Shown here: positions 35,901-48,000 of the stretch, in pieces
Layout of the letters: each line of letters begins with the position of its first letter
Position numbering within the stretch: the first letter of the stretch is position 1
Assembly (NCBI GenBank): GCA_014871385.1
Contig: CM026424.1
Location: 14,660,892 to 14,724,891, forward strand
Length of the DNA: 64,000 nt
Reading direction: 5' to 3'
Source: Ceratodon purpureus
Lineage: Eukaryota > Streptophyta > Bryopsida > Pseudoditrichales > Ditrichaceae
Translations under genes and position numbers: made by a program
The notes under the pieces: model-generated
Seen by the model: only the letters and a program-made list of their open reading frames with translations
The model's database searches: none
What the model was told of the DNA's origin: nothing

Positions 35901-36641
35901 CATTTCCTCTGAGCTCACATCTTGACAAAGACGCTCGACTTCTGCATAAAAGAATCTGCATAAATATGATAAATAAGTCCTTGTATAAAATACCAAGCCG
36001 CTGGAAACACAACTTCGATGGATCAGCTTCAATGTCCGAGAAACCACTCAAGCATCCAAAGCACAGTGATTACACATGTGGACCGTCAAAATTTCAGCAT
36101 CAACTCTTTCAATCAAGAGAAAGAGCTGCCACGTTATTGCAACGAGTAAAATGATGTAGCAACATACAATTTAATCACAAACCAGAAAAAGAAGCATTCT
36201 CTAGCAGGAGGTTATCATTTTGAGTAAGTTTAAATCCAAAACTAGGTACATTCTGCCTCAAAAACTGGTCCAATTGCCACAAGAATTGGAACAAAAACGT
36301 GATTACAAACATTGACGCCATAGCACAAACCCTAAACCCCAGCCGAACCCATCCACACACCTGAGAAGAGCTCTGCGCGCAATGACCTCCGCATGGGCAT
36401 CGTTTACAATGTCTCCATCCGCACTCAACTTGGAACGCCCCACGCACTTGGTCCCCGTCCCGAGCGCCACCACCCTCACATCCTCCCCGTCTCGCAGCAC
36501 AAACCCCGCCAGCACAGTCCTCTCGCGCCCCTGCGGCTTCCCCTGCTTCGGCAACGCATCGTACTTCCCCTCCACGAGCTCCGCCATCTTACAACCCCAT
36601 CTCCCTTCTCCCACTTCCACATCTCCATGCTCCTCAGCCAT
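32935..36641 (-). CDS. TAD1: tRNA-specific adenosine deaminase 1 (ADAT1/TAD1)
   Basis: Ten exons: 36361-36641, 35771-35955, 35387-35509, 35152-35250, 34780-34977, 34293-34594, 34059-34135, 33742-33861, 33324-33411 and 32935-33048. All phases agree; 528 residues. Seen: [26 protein letters not shown], the catalytic [11 protein letters not shown] (zinc-ligand His83, proton-shuttle Glu85), ISQPPCGDA (second ligand), [17 protein letters not shown] (third ligand), and the later [13 protein letters not shown] and [11 protein letters not shown]. These complete the adenosine-deaminase domain. Known: TAD1 converts A37 next to the anticodon of tRNA-Ala to inosine in the nucleus or cytoplasm. Start at 36641; the frame is open upstream to 36758 through a 12-bp repeat, so a longer start is possible. 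It is divergent from NBS1. Confidence 0.93.
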
Positions 36642-37090
36642 GTCCACAACAACCCACTTCGATACTATCACATCATCAAGCACATAATCAAGCACATGAT
36701 CAAGCACATGATCAAGTATATCATCAACTCTTCTGATTCTTCGCAGTTGGGTTGTCAAGGCTCAAGAGTCTCGGCCATCATCCATGGTCGGGATGAATAC
36801 CAGGGCAACGAAACTGTTCCCAGTGTCATGACCTTGGTGTTCTCGGAGCTTGGACATGAGCATTTGCATTCGATTCTGAGCATCAGGATTTGATTTTTGG
36901 TGTTCGAGGTATGGTTTTTGGAGTTGGGTACTTGATGGTTCAGGTTTCGTTTCATCGCACAGATGGCTAGGTACTGTGCTGGGGAGCCTTCGGATGTCGT
37001 TTGCCGGTTGGAGCTTTTGGGTTGAGGAGGAGGAGTTTTGAGTTTGGGAAGGTTTGTCAATTGGGTTTGGTTTGCGTGAGCTAGGCAGCT
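36642..37090. promoter_or_regulatory. Shared divergent promoter of TAD1 and NBS1
   Basis: Only 449 bp separate the two start codons, facing away from each other. A 12-bp tandem repeat (ATCAAGCACATG, about four copies, 36675-36724) lies directly upstream of the TAD1 start. No TATA-like box is convincing. Bidirectional promoter use is inferred from geometry. Confidence 0.6.
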
Positions 37091-40000
37091 ATGGTTTGGG
37101 CGTTGAAGGCGGTGGATCCTGCCCTCGGTGAGCTTTCTTTTCGTCTGTCTTGAACATCAGCGTTTCTCGCAGTCGTGTTTATCGCGTAATTGCGAGCGTG
37201 GATGTGTGAGGCTGAGGTCAAGTATTTGTAGCATGTTTGTTGAGATTTTCGATCACGAGTGCGGGATGTTCATTCATGACTCAGACTCGAAGTTCCGATG
37301 TTTTAGATGTTGAATTTGTCTCTAATTTGGAATATTGTTGAAGTAGATGTCAATGATGCATGGTGCAGCTATGAGTGAGATGGTTCAACCTGATATTGTT
37401 GTTTCCCTTCGAGGAGTATTCATTGCCTTAAACCCCTTCCTAAACCCTACAGTTTTTGTAGAAGTGGGACTTGTTCTTAATGTATATTGGTCATGATTCT
37501 TGAAGACAGCGAATGTGTTTAGGCTTTCAGAACATAATTTCTACCATCGCTTATGGTATGGAAATTTTCGATAGGACTAACGGATCTGCTGCTGTGGCTG
37601 TGGTACAGCTCCCTCTGCTTACTACCTCAAGTCTGCATCCACATATTCGGTGGGACGGAAAGGTATGTCCCGTTACTTGAGAAAATATTGCTTTAGCACA
37701 CTCGGAACTATATGCTTAGCGTTTCTTGTGAGCATTTAAGGCTTGTGTGGATCATTTGACGCAAGTGTTTTTCTGATCGCAGACTGTTACATAACTATCC
37801 AGACCGACAAGACCATATCCCGCCTGCATGCAAATCTTATAAGTGAGGAAGCAAAGGCCCCTAAGTCAAACATTAATGATGTGGCTGATATCCCGCGGAT
37901 GTCATTAAGAGTGCACGATCTATCGAAGTTTGGGACGTTTGTGAACAAGCAACCTGGCTCAAAGCCACTCACTTCCTTGCCAGGTTCTGAGGCTTCTTTA
38001 AACGATGGAGATGTTGTCACGTTTGGAACGAATAAGACATCTTTCAGGTATGTCAAATTATTTTGCTGTATGCTTCCTCTTTGATTGGAAAGTTGAACAT
38101 TGTCGATCTCAACTTGCAGTATTGATTCTGTTTTCAGAAGGAAAAAAATGCTTTGATTTTCACGAGCGGCACGTCTTGGATTTGCAGAGTGGAATTCGTC
38201 CCCTTCTTTTTGTGTATCTCGGCGTCAAATGTGGGGAAGAAGAACCCAACCTCCAAATTTGCACTCCGTCATGGTAAGAAAGTGGACTTTTTTCGCAAGA
38301 TTGTCTGCCTTCGAAGCCATAGATTAGATTCACCCCAAGTGCCTTTCTAATGTTGAGTGTAAATTTATCAACCTTGTTTTTTTTCCTTCAGTTTAGTGTG
38401 ACAGAGCTGATTGGCGAAGCATTTCAGTATGTGGATGAGTACTTGGTAACCCGGTTTCACAAGATATATTGTAGGACAATGCAAATGTATTTCAGATAAT
38501 CTTATAAAAATGATTGTTGTTGCTTTTGGGTTCAGGGGCCTTTGCGGTTGAGACTTGGAAAGAGGGGTGTACTCATGTACTGGTGGATGAAGGATCAGCG
38601 GTCACTGAGATGGTCATAGCAGCCGTTGCGTCCAGGAAACCAGTGCTTCAAATTAACTGGTGGCAGGTTGAACATCAATTCTCTATACTTGCGAGTTGGC
38701 AATTAGTCCAGTTAGTTAACCAGTTGCTATATAGTTCCGACATGGAAGTTCTCACAACTGCTGGTTGACTTCAGAAATTTTCATTGGAGACAGAAGTCGT
38801 CACAGAATTGCTGCCTTATAGCAGGTTAATACTGACCTACTGAACTTGTCTTTACATGATTCCATACTTATACGACGTTGTCTCATTTACCTGGGCACCA
38901 CCCTAATCGTCACGATGCTGCATCTCGATGAAGGACTTGTAAGAAAATTAATCTGGTTTAGCTTGGGTTACTGACGGTATTCTTCATGCGCAGCTACATA
39001 CCAACCTTAGTATTTCAAGGAGCGGCCACTTCCACACCTATCAAGATTGCATTGCCGGAGTTGCGCAAAACCATTTTACAGGACCATTCTTTCTTGCTTG
39101 TTCCAGTCGAAATGGTAAGAAACGTCTGTATAAATTCCTGTCATGTGATTTAGAGGCATTTTAGCAGTGGCTGAAGTACTGGAAGAAACCCCTACAATAA
39201 AGAATGAAACTGGTGTCTAATACTCTCTGGTGTTATTTTCAATATGTCTGAGGTGTTCTATGTCTCCTGTTCTTGATGAGTTCTAGTGTGCTTGGGATTT
39301 GCAGTACCAGCATGGCAACCATCTGGTCCGGTTACTAGAGGCAGCTGGCGGCACAGTGGAGTTTCTATCTAAGACAGCTTCAAGCATACCAGCAGGTATG
39401 TTCTCACTTGAATTACGCATGTTCTCACTTGAATTACGCTGTGACATGTTTGGCGACATTACCTGTCAGTTTTGTTCGCATCATGTTTGTTCTGCTGTAA
39501 GGACATAGGAGGCGAATCAAAAGTTTAGTTTCTAATTAGTATTAGAATTACAAACCAACGTAGAGTATGTTGCACTGCTCAAATCAATATATCAGTTAAT
39601 AATTAGCAGTACGATATTTTGACATAAACAACCCACGAAGCATGCTTTGGGTTTTGAAAGCCAGAAACTTTTACTTTCTGGTGTGATGATCTGAACAGCA
39701 GGAACAAAGCAACAGTTCTTGGTGAAACCAAAAGACGGGACAATGAAAGAGGCCTGGGCAAGTCCAGCCATCTTGAACAAAGTTAGACATCTTTCACGTA
39801 CTTCAGAAGACAAGCTAGTCCTTGCGGTGCTGGCAGGCCACGTTGATGTTACCAGTTTGCCACTACCTCCAAGTATGTCTTCTGACTTTCAACAACCCAA
39901 GTTGTGTCTCTCCAGGACACATTCGTGCTTTTCGTGACTCTCTATTTCTTACGCGATAGAATTCCTTTCTCAGAATTAATACGAGTCGGATAAATCTGTG

Positions 40001-42316
40001 AGTATTGCATGTAAACATCAGCGAGTAAAGGGTCAAACTATCCTCTTTTCTATCAGGTCCTGTCGCCAGCGCAGATTCTGATGAAACCAGGGAAGAGTCG
40101 GATGGGAATGAGGATCAGGACACGGCTGGGAGTCTCTCTTTTAAGGTACGTGCTAGGCTATCACTTCAATAGCGCTTGGACGTGTTGGCTTTGTAGTGGT
40201 AACACGATTCTCTAAAGAGTTATTCGTCGACATGTTCAAGTTAGATATATCTCTTGGTGGTACCTCTCTTCAGCAGCCTGGTAGATATCTTGATGTATTC
40301 CGTCCTTCTACTCCGCAGATAACTAATTTGAAGGTGGCGTTTTGATCTGGATGCACTTAATTAGACTCCTTGAGTATGGCTATTAAATTTTTGTTTTCTT
40401 TCAAGTTCAACTCCAGTATGATAGATTGCTTGAATAGCACTTTTTACGCCGCTCTATTTCTTGTACATACCGTTTGTTAGAGTTGATTTAGTTTCACTTA
40501 TCGATAACGCTACTGTCTGTGCCAGGCTTCTGTAGCTACACCACCCGCCTCACCACCGAAGGCGGGAACTTCATTAGTAGGCGCAAGCGCTCATATCCCT
40601 ATCGACCTTGACGAGTCACCTGTCGCTGAAATCAAGCGGACATCTAAACGGAGTAGGCAGCATGAGACTCTCAGTGCAGAGCCTGGTGGAAATACCGAAT
40701 TGATCGGTGGAAACACTGAACTGATCTATGACAACAACGCTAAACGTCAGAAGGTGATCCGCGAAGAAAGGGTCACAGAGACCCCGGCATTAGTTGATTA
40801 TCAAGATGTTAAGTCTATCTTGCAAACAAAGGAACCGATTAAAGCTACCGGCATTGTGATTTCAGAGCCACCTGAGCCAAAGACGAGAGGTCGTAAACGG
40901 GCTTCTATGACAATTGACAAGTTCTTCAGCCAGCCTGAAGGAAGTAGAGCCAAGAAGTTGCAACTTGATCCTGAAGTTTCAGATACGAAGGCTGGGAAAG
41001 GATCGGCTAGTCAAGACCATGAGCATCCATATGTGGTTCCCAGTACGATGGACATACGGACCAAGACAGAGCCAAAGGGTGAAGCTTTACGCACAGAGCT
41101 TCCACGTGTGGTTGCAAATTCAAATGAAGCAGTCGAGGCCGATGTTGTTTATAGCCAATTAGTCGTGAGAAAGGATCCAGAAATGGTTCCATTTCCAACA
41201 ACTCCAAATCAAGGATCTGTTCCAAACTTCAAACGTTTTAGAAAAAAGGTTGGTCTTTGCTTTATCATGTTTGGACTAAATTGAGGAATGTTTCACATTA
41301 TACCGTGTATAAACCTTGGAATTAGAGTATCTGCAGGGCTTGGGGTGGGATTAAATTTGAGTATGTGTAGATTTCTAAATAAACACTGTTTCCATAGCAA
41401 CTACCGGCGAGTATTGAATCGAGCTTTGACTTTCTATGACGAGCTGACACCAGTTTATTGCAGGGACTTGGGATTGGAGTATCTGGAAACGCATTTTCAA
41501 ATCTTGTCCCATTTGCTAAAGAACCGTACAGGTGATAAGTTATTTCCCTGGCCTAATTTGTTTTGTAATTAAGATTTGTTTTTGCCCACCTATCCCCGCT
41601 TACGATATCCTTCCGCATACCGCAGCTTAAGGCTTTGTGTTAGTCATCCATTTGTTGGGATAGGATCAGGTGAATTCTTATATCAGTTTAAAAGCGCAGT
41701 TTCTGGCCTTCAAGATTAGAAGATTGACAGAAGGCATCGTGTATTTGTCTGCAATCTAGGGAATCCGATCTGGGGCGGGAAAGGAATGAATTTATGCAAG
41801 AGGAACGAAGACGCAACGAGGCTGAAAGAATTGCAGAAGACTTGTTCCACAATGAAAAGGTGCAGTTCAGATGTCTTAGGCATTCTAAAGAAGAAATATT
41901 TCAATATGACTGGAGGCTTTTGATTGTTTTCAAGTATGTGGTATTGGTTATGTGTCTGATTTCCCTAATGAAACATGATAAGTATGTTCTTAGTTTCTAA
42001 ACTACTCTTGATTGGAGGACCTTTGGTTACCATCTTGTAGGTCATCATGCTTTTTCTTTAAATTTTTCGTCTTGGTTGAAGTATCGGTTCACTCTGAAAT
42101 GCAAATGGTTTGATTTATAACACTAGCAATTAAGTTTATTACAACAAGGTAGAAGTTAAAGTAAGTTTCAACTTAAACTCACGAGTTTGCAGCATCGATT
42201 CCCTTTTGTTTGGTCATTCCTTGATTTATCGTTCAAATAATATTTTGTGTTCATTCTTTTTCAAGCAGCTGAAGAGTGCCAGTGCGTCTAAATCTCGAGC
42301 TCGTGCCAAGAAGTGA
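37091..42316 (+). CDS. NBS1: NBS1, regulatory subunit of the MRE11-RAD50-NBS1 complex
   Basis: Fourteen exons: 37091-37127, 37609-37662, 37783-38047, 38188-38273, 38536-38666, 38775-38824, 38994-39114, 39305-39395, 39702-39872, 40057-40145, 40526-41248, 41464-41531, 41760-41859 and 42269-42316; in frame, 677 residues. Seen: start MVWALKAVDP, FHA domain (VGRKDCYITI, ISRLHANL, DLSKFGTFVN), tandem BRCT region (FAVETWKEGCTHVLVDE, HLVRLLEAAGGTVEFLS), a disordered middle with TIDKFFSQ, the MRE11-binding NFKRFRKK and the ATM-binding-type AERIAEDLF near the C-terminus. Known: NBS1 brings MRE11-RAD50 to DNA double-strand breaks and activates ATM. A possible extra mini-exon at 38392-38427 (SVTELIGEAF) does not keep phase and is left out. 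Confidence 0.92.
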
Positions 42317-45019
42317 AGTGCCTCAAACTGTCAGGATAGTTCCTTCCTTTCACCACATACAACACTGTTGAAGACCACTTGTATTCATGATTTTTAAAGT
42401 GAATATGACCATGAAATGTGCCTTCAAACTATGACGTTCGAGTACTTCATGTCAAGATTTTTCATTTTTCCAACTGTTTGCAGTCATCTGGGCTTCAAAT
42501 TGTGCCTCATCTTGGGATGGTGATTTTTGAGACCAAATTCTAAACCTTGCACACTGGTTGCTGAATCAAGATCTTATGCTGGTTAAGTTACAGACCGTAT
42601 ATGCACGTAAAGTTGCTTGAAATTTTTCCTGTATAAGTTCACAAGATTACATATAAGTCCACTTTTATCACTGGATCTGTTGCAGTGTGTTGTTCATCTG
42701 GATTAGTTTTGAGTAAAAACTCTGTGAACAACCATACTTAAAACTGAAACGAAATGCTCTGCTCTTGGATCATTGTAAGTTATCACCCAATTCGGAGAAC
42801 TTATAAGCTTATGTACTCATTGAATGAATAAGAGCACACTTCAGTAATGTGCTTCAGCAATAACAAATGATGACTCGATCTTCAGCATGGAAAACAGTGA
42901 AAGTTGGAATCAAGATGTATCCCCAAACCGTGAACTAGTAAATATATGTCAAGTTTAAGTGGCTATTCCAGCTCAAGCACCATGTATCTTTAAAAAAATA
43001 CATAAAGCTTTTGAATTAGTGTAGAAATTCAGAATAGTGCAGCCAACCCTGTACAAAGAAGTTGGTGTAGAACCATTAAATATACAACCATTAAACAAAA
43101 TCTGCAAGAACATAGATACAAGACCCTTACTCCCCACCTCCCCCAAAATCTACCTCCAAAGCAGAAACTTCCACCCCAAACGAAGATTCCAACGCCGTCC
43201 TGCCGAGCAAAGACCACACCCCAAAACCCAAAGCCACCACGACCCTAAAACCGACACTATCCACTCCATGCATACATTTCAGAACCCAAAATCTACAAAA
43301 GTTTACACACCTACCGGTCCTACGGCTTTAGGACCAAATCCAAGGGAACGCAAACCCAACACAGACACACACACACACACTGAGAGCTCGGCACAGAATC
43401 GCAAATCATGCGAGAAACACAAACCCACAAAGATGCGAGAGATGCACACTCCGGAGCGACCTCCACAGAATACCCACCAAAACCCACCCCACCGATTGCG
43501 CAGAACCCCCACTTTCCCTCAGGATTCTACATCAGGCTCTCACCCACAGTTTGAGCTTCATCTCAAGTCAAACGCATCCAATCAACCCAGGTGCGCCAAT
43601 TCGTGTCCGAGGAGTGTCATCACGGTGTAATCTTCAATGGGTTATAATTATTTCCCCCAATTTGTTGATAGTTTTGTCGATTTAGGTTGAGAGGAGAACA
43701 TCTGATTTTTTGTCATTGCAGATCATCAGAGTGGTGTGAGAAATTTGGCAACTTAGTATGCAGAGTTCACTCCTACACTAGTGGGTTATTGTAAGCAGAG
43801 AGACGAAGGGATCTCTGGTGAATTTTTTGTATTTTATTTGCAATTTTTTGGAATTGTTTTGGATTTTTTTTAGTTTTTTTGGGATTTTTTGGGGTGTTCA
43901 AGTTTTGCAGATTTAGGGTAAGAGGAGGCCATTTTTTTTGGGTTTGATTTTTGATGGTGGTAGGTTGGAGTAGTGTGAAGAATTTGGTGTTGGGATTGGT
44001 GTGATGGAGTGCTGGAATGGTGGTTCATGTGGTGGTGGTATAGTTAGGGTTTTGTGATCAGGTGAGATGATGGAATTGGGTTATGTTTTGGGAGTGGGGA
44101 GGATTTTTTTGATGCTTTGTGATGAATGTGAGTGAGAATTCACTTCTTTTGGGTTGATTGGGGAGCCAGGTTGCGATGATCTATGAAAGGTGGATCGGAG
44201 GAGTGATCGGCAAGCTCTGGATGGTGTAGTTTTAGTTCCGATCTGAAGTTTTGAAGCGGCTTTTTCTGTTGTAGAGAGTTTGCAACGGTGGTCAAGAGGT
44301 TTGTTTTTGGGCTCTGTTATGGTTTTGGTTTGATAATGGCTGTGAATTTTGTTACTCTTGGAGGAGTGTTGGGTTTGGTGTTTGGATGATGAGTGTAGTA
44401 ACGAGGTAGAGTGTGTAGTGGAGCAGAGTGTTGGAGCTGATCTCAGTTTGTTAGATTGTAGGGAAGAATTCCAGCTACGAAGTTTGGGACAGAGAGAGTG
44501 GTTCGTGTGTGAATCTCGTTGAAGGAGGGATGGTGAAGTTGATTAGCTTGTTTAGTGTTCGTGTTTGAGAGAAGGGTTGCTGGGTGTGCAAATGAATTAG
44601 AACAAGAGTAGTTGAAGGCTGGGAGCAGGACTGAATCAGGTCGGTTGCTGAGGGAAGCCTATGTGGGGATTGAAAGCTATGGAATGAGTGCAGCCTGGAG
44701 TAGCTCTTGAATTACACACAACAGTCGGGACATCTTTGTGCAGTGAGCTGGTAGAAGCGTAGAAAACACGGTGGCCGTGCACAATAATGTCTGGAATGAG
44801 AGCTTGATGGCGATGGAAAGTGTGTTTGTATTCATGACCTCTGAATGAGTGCACTAATTCATTCTCTTCGGATTCATGGTTACTAAGTATTAACAGGTGT
44901 TATGAATTAGAAAACTATCGTCGTAGCCGCGGCACTAAGTATTACTTTGAGCTATTGAGATTTCCTTGACGGTGTTCGTTGTTAATGATGTTTGAATGTA
45001 TGTATGTTGCAGGGTTGCA
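42317..45019. other. NBS1 3' flank and long leader region of AP-4 epsilon
   Basis: 42317-42950 is the NBS1 3' flank. 43040-43560 is strikingly C/A-rich with a short CA microsatellite at about 43364. 43650-44900 is strikingly G/T-rich on the plus strand, and an acceptor TTGCAG lies 7 bases before the AP-4 epsilon ATG. A transcribed 5' UTR exon followed by a long intron is the simplest reading. The 197-codon plus ORF at 43037-43630 is low-complexity and not supported as protein. Confidence 0.5.
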
Positions 45020-48000
45020 ATGGAGTCGTGGGCGAGTGATATCATGAAGAAGGCTTTTAAGCAAGGGTGCTCTATCCTCAACTTTATAAATATTAGCTAT
45101 AAGGGTTTCAGTTTTCGTCATGCTTTTTGTTTAGCCTTTTTATTGTGGCTCTTCACAATTTTCACTGAGACCGTTTTCAGTTAAGAATTTTCGGATCAAT
45201 ATGTACTTTCCAAGCTTGCTTTCGTTCTTTTGGCGCATTTTGTCGGAGCGTAACTACTTGTTTGTGGTGTTATTTCTAAAGCCTCTGTGCTTCTGCTGTT
45301 TGTGAACATCAGATCACAAGGCACAGTTGACCAGTTGAAGACATTAGGAAGAGAACTCGCCATGGGCAGTCAAGGCTCGTCCAAGGATTTCTTAGATCTT
45401 GTCAAGGCCATTGGTGAATCCAAGTCGAAGGCCGAGGAGGAAAGAATCATATTGGCAGAGATCGAACATCTTAAGAAACGGATAATGGAACCCGATGTAC
45501 CTCGCAAGAAAATGAAGGAGTACATCATTCGGCTTGTGTATGTAGAAATGCTCGGCCATGATGCATCCTTTGGGTACATTTATGCTGTAAAAATGACTCA
45601 TGATGACAATCTTTTGTGTAAAAAGAGTGGGTATCTTGCAACGACTTTGTTTCTCAACGAGGATCATGATCTCATAATCCTTATCGTTAACACCATGCAG
45701 AAGGATTTGAAGTCGGATAATTATCTTGTTGTCTCTGCAGCCCTTACGGCTGTTTGTAAGCTTATCAATGAGGAGACCATTCCTGCCGTATTGCCACAAG
45801 TTGTTGACTTGTTGGGTCACCCAAAGGAGCACGTGAGAAAGAAAGCAGTTATGGCGTTGCATAGATTTCATCAACGTTCTCCAAGTTCGGTTTCTCATCT
45901 CCTCATAAAATTTCGACAGGTGGGTTGTTTTAGTTGATTATCTTCTGTGGATCCCCCATTCGTTAGCACCATTACATTGTATTTGTCGTCGTTAATCTCT
46001 TTTGAATTATCAACTTTGCCGTCCTGTAATCAAGTTGCATTCTTGCCAATCACTTTATGTGATCTATATGAACTTCTTTTAGTACGGCAGTGACTCTACT
46101 ATCATTCTCATGAAATCTTAATGCTGGTGATGCAGATCCTGTGCGACAAGGACCCGAGTGTGATGAGTGCAGCACTGTGTGCGCTGTTTGATTTGGTCTT
46201 ATCTGATGTAAAAGCATTTAAAAATCTCACAGCCAGCTTTGTGAGTATACTGAAGCAAGTGGCAGAGCATCGGCTTCCTAAGGCGTATGACTACCATCGC
46301 ACTCCAGCTCCTTTTGTACAGGTGCTCAATATGCATGTCACTAGCTTCCTCAATAGAAACTATCTTGCGTTTACATTTCTGGAGTGTGCATATATTATTA
46401 TTTCTCCAGCCTCGCACATAATTTATGCCTCTTCTATTTGGGATCTATACTCGTAGACTACATATTGCTCTTGACGTCAAGTTTTGAGAAATTAACACAA
46501 GTCGGGTCATAAATAGCTCATTTCCCGTTCTTTTCGCTTGGTGCGTTCTAGCGGTCCTGTCCTATGTCAGGGCAGCTCCGCAAGCTTCTATCTATTGGCA
46601 GCTGAATGTTTTAGTTTACCATGGAGGTACTGAGCTCTTATGACTTGTGGTTGCAGATCAAGATCTTGAAAATCTTGGCTTTGCTGGGGGCAGGGGACAG
46701 ACATACGAGCGAGAACATGTATAGTGTGTTGCTGGAGGTTATCAAGAGAAGCGAACCCGGTAAAGGTGAACCTGGGTCAAACATAAGTAATGCCATCCTG
46801 TATGAATGCATCTGCACAATTACAGCAATTGTGGCAAATCCGAAGCTCCTTGGGACGGCTGCTGAAATCACCTCGCGACTACTGAAGGTGGGCTTTCTTT
46901 AAGAATATTTTGTAATAAGATATGGGGTTGAATCTCTGGCATATTAATTTCTCTAACGAAACTAATTGGAGAAATCAATATCTTCATTGTTTATGTCACC
47001 ATATCATTCAGGTGATGAACGATTGATTATCGTTCAGAGTCTTCAACAAAGTGTCCTGTCACCTGCATAAATCATGTCTCTAAAATATTTCGTGTTGATC
47101 AGAGCAACAATCACAACTACAAATATATGGGCATAGATGCTTTGGGTCGTGTTATTCAAATTGATCCCGACTTTGCTGAGCAACACCAGTTGGCTGTTAT
47201 CGATTGCCTTGAGGTACGATTAACTACACACTGGCTCTTTTGAGTTGGAATGAAAGTGATTTTCGCATGTATATTACAAATAGATTAGTACGCATACAGG
47301 ATTTACGGGAATGTTACTCCTGAGATATGACATCTAAAATCTGATGCTTTAGAGATTGGCCTGGTTACTTATAATCTATGTATATTCCTTATTTCCAGGA
47401 CGAAGATGACACCTTGAAGCGGAAGACGCTGGATCTTTTGTACAGAATGACCAAGTCAGCTAATGTAGAAGTGATAGTTGAGCGTATGATAAGTTACATG
47501 CGCACTTTGAGCGATGCACACACCAAGACAGATATCGCCAGTCGCATCATTGAACTGGCCGAGAGATTTGCACCCAGCAATCAATGGTTCATACAGGTAT
47601 CACCTTTGAATAACCAGATTGTATAGCATTCTGAATATTCACTTCAAACAGCATGCCTTTATTCCATTTGAATTTGTACCTTCTTGTGGGCAGTTGCCTT
47701 CTAGATTCAGTTTAACTCGGGTATCCGCTGACTAGTTTGTGAATTGCAACAGACTATGAACCAGGTTTTTGAGCTGGCAGGAGATTTGGTGCCTGCCAAA
47801 GTTGCGCATGACCTGATGCGCCTACTTGCGAAAGGCGCTGGTGAGGATGACGAAGAAGCGGATTCACTTCTCAGATCTTCAGCTGTATATTTCTCGACCT
47901 TTTCTTGGAGGAAGAATCTTTCTTAAAATCTGTAATTTTTTTAATAAATTATTCCATTTTGTCTTCCTTGGAAAATTTTAGACTACTTACATCTTTTAAC

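Noticed and set aside
36393-36893. 166-codon plus-strand ORF opposite TAD1 exon 1
   Set aside because: It is the antisense shadow of a GC-rich coding exon; no domain or splice partners.
43037-43630. 197-codon plus-strand ORF
   Set aside because: Low-complexity Pro/Thr/His-rich translation of C/A-rich DNA with a CA microsatellite; better explained as AP-4 epsilon leader.
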